64,000 bases of DNA from Anoxynatronum buryatiense (GTDB taxonomy: Bacteria; Bacillota; Clostridia; Peptostreptococcales; Tindalliaceae), in contig NZ_FXUF01000016.1 in assembly GCF_900182905.1 (NCBI RefSeq), positions 1 through 64,000 on the forward strand, written 5' to 3'. Position numbers and translations under genes: made by a program. Each line of letters opens with the position of its first letter. Position 1 is the stretch's first letter. The notes beneath the pieces were generated by a model. The model saw nothing but the letters and a program-made list of their open reading frames with translations, was not told the origin of the DNA and did not search any database. Below are positions 60,389 through 64,000 of the stretch, piece by piece.

Positions 60389-60815
60389 TCTACGACAAGC
60401 GCAGTTTTGCCTGCGAAGCAGACGCCCGGCTGGAAATAGAGAAGCTTACCAAAGACCTTCTGAAACTGAAGTTTCATACAGTGCAGTTTGACGTTGCTCT
60501 CGTCCAGAAACGAAAACCTGACCGACCGTCTCCCCAAAAGGAACCAGCGACTGTGTATCACCTGCACCCCACCATCGCCGAAGATGAACAGGTCATCAGC
60601 GCTTACCTTATCTGGGAATGCACCTTTGTGCTGGTCAGTAATGACACCAGCCTCACAGCAGCATAACTGTTATTGGAATACAAAACCCAAAGCCAGACAG
60701 AGAAAAAGTTTCAGCAACTGAAATCTCCACAGTTTGTCAATGCCATCTACCTGGACAGTCCGCCCCGTATTGAAGCTTTTGCATACCTGGTGCGTATGGT
60801 CAATCTGACAATTTA
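60389..60815 (+). pseudogene. 3' fragment of an IS1634-family transposase
   Basis: Plus-strand translation with one internal stop gives RVYDKRSFACEADARLEIEKLTKDLLKLKFHTVQ, DEQVISAYLIWECTFVLVSND, LLEYKTQSQTEKKFQQLKSPQFVNAIYLDSPPRIEAFAYLVRM, the C-terminal part of an IS1634/IS4-superfamily DDE transposase (the YKxQxxxEKxFxxLK motif contains the catalytic Glu). Its 5' portion is absent; the group II intron sequence begins at its left edge, as if inserted there. Confidence 0.82.
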
Positions 60816-60990
60816 AATCATGATTATTTTGTACTCTTGGTTATTTTCTCTGTTTTTCTCACTCATTCCTCCCCTTGCCGCTCTGGATATATCTCTAATG
60901 GTTTCGGCTGATGACTTCACCATCGAAAATATGGTATACTTTTAACATTGATGCAGCGATTCCCACTGATTAGAAAAGGAGTGAATGTGA
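60816..60990. promoter_or_regulatory. Promoter region of the NuoE/NuoF operon
   Basis: A TATACT at about 60935-60940 is a plausible -10 for the downstream operon; the -35 is poor. The ribosome binding site AAAAGGAGTG lies at 60974-60983 before ATG 60991. Confidence 0.5.
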
Positions 60991-61533
60991 ATGCAATGTT
61001 GTGGAGGACAGGGACCGCAGGCCCCAAATGAAATCACTTCCAATTTTGACCTGAACCTGCTGGCCCCCGTGCTGAAAAAGTACGGTCAGAAGCCCGGCAG
61101 CCTCATTACAATTCTTCAGAAGGCTCAGGAGATCTACGGCTATCTGCCCATGGATGTATTGGATTACATCGCGGCACAAACCGGTATTAAACCACCCAAT
61201 GTCTATGGAGTGGCCACTTTCTATACCCAGTTTCGCCTTAACCCGGTGGGTGAATACCTGATCATGCTCTGCATGGGAACGGCCTGTCATGTAAATGGTG
61301 CCGGTGCCATTGAAGATGCCATTTGTGATGAACTGAAAATTCAGGACGGCGAAACCACCGCCGACAATCTCTTTACATTGAACAATGTTGCCTGTTTAGG
61401 ATGTTGCAGTTTATCACCTGTCATGATGATCAATGGTGAAACTTACGCCAAACTGACCCCGGAGAAAACTCGCAAAATTCTCAGGGATCTGCGCAAGCAG
61501 CATCAGCAGCAGGAAAAGGAGGCGACCTCATGA
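60991..61533 (+). CDS. NuoE-like 2Fe-2S subunit of an NAD(P)-dependent electron-transfer complex
   Basis: 180-residue thioredoxin-fold ferredoxin subunit (complex I 24-kDa family; HndA/HydC/StnA-like). The 2Fe-2S ligands appear as CMGTACHVNGA and CLGCCSLSP, and the N-terminal helical part (LITILQKAQEIYGYLPMDVLDYIA ... YGVATFYTQF) is typical. The extreme N-terminus has MQCCGG, an unusual Cys pair. It overlaps the NuoF-like gene by 4 bp (ATGA), so the proteins are made together. Such subunits pass electrons in electron-bifurcating hydrogenases and transhydrogenases. Confidence 0.92.
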   Translation: MQCCGGQGPQAPNEITSNFDLNLLAPVLKKYGQKPGSLITILQKAQEIYGYLPMDVLDYIAAQTGIKPPNVYGVATFYTQFRLNPVGEYLIMLCMGTACHVNGAGAIEDAICDELKIQDGETTADNLFTLNNVACLGCCSLSPVMMINGETYAKLTPEKTRKILRDLRKQHQQQEKEATS

Positions 61534-63281
61534 GAATCGTTGTGGGACAAGGCAGCTGCGGCATTGCCGCCGGTGCCGGAAAAGTCAGTGTTGCATTCCA
61601 GGAGGCACTCTCCCAGACAGATGCCCCTGTTTCCCTGGAGCTTACAGGCTGCTGTGGCACCTGTTACCTGGAGCCTGTGGTGGATGTTTATGACAGCCAT
61701 CATGAAAAAACCACCTTTGTGTTGGTAACCCCTGAAATGGTGGATGAAATCATCGATTTTACCCTTACCGGCAAACAGCCGGCAGCAGGTCATCTCATGA
61801 GCGAAGAAGACCTGACCGCTCAGGCAAAACAAAAAAAAGTGGCCCTGCGCAATGCCGGGTCCATTAATCCGGAAGACATCAATGATTACCTGGCTATTGA
61901 CGGTTACAAGGCCATTGAAAAAGCGCTAAAAACCATGACGCCGGTTCAGGTGATTGAGGAGATCAAAATTTCCGGTCTCCGCGGCCGGGGAGGGGCTGGA
62001 TTTCCTACCTGGTTTAAGTGGAATGCCGCTTATCAGCAAAAGGAAACCCCCAAATACATGGTCTGTAATGCCGACGAAGGTGACCCGGGAGCTTTCATGG
62101 ATCGAAGCATTCTGGAAGGTGATCCCCATGGAGTCATTGAAGGTATGATGATTGGCGGTTACGCAATGGGTGCCAGTGAAGGCATTTTCTATGTGCGGGC
62201 TGAGTATCCCCTGGCCATCAAGCGCCTTGAAAAGGCTATTGAGCAAGCCAGAGAAAAGGGCCTCCTGGGGAAAAATATCATGGACTCAGGTTTTGATTTT
62301 GATCTCTGGATCAAAGCTGGTGCCGGTGCTTTTGTCTGTGGTGAAGAAACCGCCCTCATCGCTTCCCTTGAAGGGGAACGAGGCATGCCCCGGCTGAAGC
62401 CGCCTTTCCCGGCTCAAAAAGGATTCTGGCAAAAACCAACCAATATCAATAACGTGGAAACCCTGGCCAATGTTCCCTGGATTTTCCGCAACGGCGGTGC
62501 CGCTTTTGCCGCCATGGGCACTGAAAAAAGTAAGGGTACCAAAGTGTTCGCCCTGACAGGCAAGATTAAAAAAGGCGGTCTGGTGGAAATTCCCATGGGC
62601 CTGACTCTCCGGGAAGTCATCTACGACATTGGCGGTGGCATCCTTGATGATAAAGGCTTTAAAGCCGTTCAGATGGGCGGCCCCTCTGGCGGATGTATTC
62701 CGGCCCATCTGCTGGACACACCAGTGGACTATGAGTCCATCACTCAGACAGGAGCCATTATGGGCTCCGGCGGAATGGTTGTCATGGACGAAACCACCTG
62801 TATGGTGGAAATGGCCCGTTTCTTCCTGGACTTCACCCGAAAAGAATCCTGTGGCAAATGCATCCACTGCCGCATGGGGACCAAACGCATGCTGGAAATT
62901 CTTACCCGCATTACGGAAGGCAAGGGTAAGGACGGCGACATTGAGCTCTTGGAAGAGTTGTGTGAACGAGTAAAGGAAGGCTCTCTTTGTGCTTTGGGCG
63001 GCACTGCTCCCAATCCGGTGCTGACCACACTGAAATACTTCCGCCACGAATACGAGGCGCACATCCACGATCGCAAGTGCCCTTCTCACCAGTGTAAGCA
63101 GCTGCTCACCTACACCATTTCAGAAACTGCCTGTAAAAAGTGTGGGATCTGTGCAAAGAACTGCCCCACCGATGCCATCACCGGCAGCAAGACTGAAGTG
63201 TATGTTATTGACCAGGCGCTGTGTATTCAGTGCGGCAAGTGTAAAACCGTCTGCCCCTTCAAGGCAGTGGACGTGGACTAA
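61530..63281 (+). CDS. NuoF-like flavoprotein subunit with 2Fe-2S and 4Fe-4S domains
   Basis: 583-residue protein in three parts: an N-terminal thioredoxin-like 2Fe-2S domain (about 1-90, with GCCGTCYLEPVVDV), the NuoF core binding FMN and NAD(P)(H) (GRGGAGFPTWFKW, CNADEGDPGAFMDR, GAGAYVCGE-like GAGAFVCGEETALIASLEG), an NuoF 4Fe-4S site (ESCGKCIHCRMGT), and a C-terminal 2x[4Fe-4S] ferredoxin domain (CKKCGICAKNCPTDA; CIQCGKCKTVCPFKA). This composition matches the flavin-bifurcating subunits HydB/HndC/StnB. Operon with NuoE-like and the Fe-S/flavoprotein genes. Confidence 0.94.
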   Translation: MRIVVGQGSCGIAAGAGKVSVAFQEALSQTDAPVSLELTGCCGTCYLEPVVDVYDSHHEKTTFVLVTPEMVDEIIDFTLTGKQPAAGHLMSEEDLTAQAKQKKVALRNAGSINPEDINDYLAIDGYKAIEKALKTMTPVQVIEEIKISGLRGRGGAGFPTWFKWNAAYQQKETPKYMVCNADEGDPGAFMDRSILEGDPHGVIEGMMIGGYAMGASEGIFYVRAEYPLAIKRLEKAIEQAREKGLLGKNIMDSGFDFDLWIKAGAGAFVCGEETALIASLEGERGMPRLKPPFPAQKGFWQKPTNINNVETLANVPWIFRNGGAAFAAMGTEKSKGTKVFALTGKIKKGGLVEIPMGLTLREVIYDIGGGILDDKGFKAVQMGGPSGGCIPAHLLDTPVDYESITQTGAIMGSGGMVVMDETTCMVEMARFFLDFTRKESCGKCIHCRMGTKRMLEILTRITEGKGKDGDIELLEELCERVKEGSLCALGGTAPNPVLTTLKYFRHEYEAHIHDRKCPSHQCKQLLTYTISETACKKCGICAKNCPTDAITGSKTEVYVIDQALCIQCGKCKTVCPFKAVDVD

Positions 63282-63299
63282 AGAAAGAGGGGTGAAAAC

Positions 63300-64000
63300 A
63301 TGTCTGAACTGAGACTAAATATAAATGGAAAAGAAGTCACCGGCCGCCGCGGCCAAACCATTTTGGAAGTGGCCCGGGAAAATGACATCAGCATTCCCAC
63401 ACTCTGCTATGACGACCGCATGAAAATATATGGTTCCTGCGGCCTCTGTGTGGTGGAAGCGGAAGGGATTCCCAAACTGCTGCGGGCCTGTGCCACTGAA
63501 ATCAGCCCGGATATGGTGATCAAAACCAATACCGAAAAGCTGAAAGCCAACCGAAAAATTGCGCTTGAACTGCTGTTGTCCGACCATACCGGCGATTGCC
63601 GCCCTCCCTGTGTGCTGGCCTGTCCCGGCAAAACCGACTGTCAGGGCTATGTGGGGCTCATCGCCAACGGCGAACACAAGGAGTCTCTGAAGCTTATTAA
63701 AGAACAGCTGCCTTTGCCTGCTTCCATTGGCCGGGTGTGTCCTCATCCTTGTGAGGACGAATGCCGCCGGCAACTGAAGGATGAACCCATTGCCATCGCC
63801 TGGCACAAGCGGTTTGTGGCAGATCTGGATCTTCAGGACCCTGAAGTGTTCATGCCGGAACTCAAACCGGCCACCGGCAAAAGCGTCGCCATTGTGGGCG
63901 GCGGCCCCGGCGGCTTATCCACCGCCTATTATCTGCTCACCCAGGGTCATGCCGTCACCATTTACGACATGATGCCGGAAATGGGGGGTATGTTAAAATA
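63300..64000 (+). CDS. 2Fe-2S ferredoxin/GltD-like NAD(P)-binding flavoprotein subunit (partial)
   Basis: Runs off the window after 233 codons. The N-terminal plant-type 2Fe-2S domain (PTLCYDDRMKIYGSCGLCVVE ... CATE) is followed by a complex I-type linker with Cys motif CRPPCVLACPGKTDC, a GltD-like Fe-S segment (GRVCPHPCEDECRR), and the start of an FAD-binding Rossmann fold (VAIVGGGPGGLSTAYYL). This order resembles NfnB/StnC-like subunits and the GltD-fused partners of clostridial NAD-dependent formate dehydrogenases or hydrogenases. Start ATG 63300 has AGAGGGG upstream. Whether it partners a hydrogenase, formate dehydrogenase or acts as a transhydrogenase depends on genes beyond the window. 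Confidence 0.88.
   Translation, partial: MSELRLNINGKEVTGRRGQTILEVARENDISIPTLCYDDRMKIYGSCGLCVVEAEGIPKLLRACATEISPDMVIKTNTEKLKANRKIALELLLSDHTGDCRPPCVLACPGKTDCQGYVGLIANGEHKESLKLIKEQLPLPASIGRVCPHPCEDECRRQLKDEPIAIAWHKRFVADLDLQDPEVFMPELKPATGKSVAIVGGGPGGLSTAYYLLTQGHAVTIYDMMPEMGGMLK

Overview
The window looks like chromosome from an anaerobic, Gram-positive, flagellated-type clostridium (Firmicutes, Clostridia). Evidence: strong AGGAGG-type ribosome binding sites, sortase and LPxTG proteins, SLH domains, a SigI/RsgI pair, a tungsten/molybdenum aldehyde:ferredoxin oxidoreductase, NuoE/NuoF-type flavin complexes and FMN/Fe-S enzymes. Base composition is near 50% GC by eye. An alkaliphilic genus such as Anoxynatronum or Tindallia would fit, but that is a guess. 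There are no rRNA, tRNA or CRISPR loci.

Layout. 0-2.4 kb: a metal-type permease with a His-rich loop plus its TIGR03943 partner, behind a palindromic operator. 2.5-7.3 kb: an Fe-S protein and a threonine catabolic set (tdh, kbl, symporter). 7.3-25.3 kb: a long minus-strand block of FMN oxidoreductase, chemoreceptor, nitroreductase, ArsA ATPase with a small CC-ending protein, CYTH-CHAD protein, cytochrome b5 lipoprotein, response regulator, glnS, transglutaminase-like protein, YwrD-type gamma-glutamyltransferase, GH18 protein, fumC and an SLH surface protein. 25.5-35.3 kb: AI-2E-type exporter, HD-GYP protein, PAS-GGDEF-nitroreductase fusion, an alcohol dehydrogenase/AOR/MoaD set and a baeRF protein.

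35.4-47.3 kb is the most interesting part: a cell-surface locus wired to cyclic di-GMP. It holds an orphan Cache protein, rsgI with HPVF repeats, sigI, two paralogous BTAD/SARP-type regulators whose C-termini look like degenerate GGDEF domains that keep the RxxD I-site spacing, a small LPQTG protein, a secreted transglutaminase behind two tandem c-di-GMP-I riboswitches, a class D-like sortase, and a large LPQTG protein behind a third c-di-GMP-I riboswitch, a terminator and a Fur-box-like palindrome. With the nearby GGDEF and HD-GYP genes this suggests c-di-GMP control of surface protein display at both transcription-factor and RNA level.

47.8-53.3 kb: an AT-richer aldehyde/alcohol dehydrogenase island with a PucR-type regulator. 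51.4-60.8 kb: a graveyard of nested mobile elements (IS256, group II intron pieces, IS1182, IS66, IS1634) containing an apparently intact recombinase-in-trio (RIT) element with 89-bp perfect terminal inverted repeats inserted in an IS66 transposase gene. 61-64 kb: the start of a NuoE-NuoF-Fe-S/flavoprotein electron-transfer operon that runs off the end.
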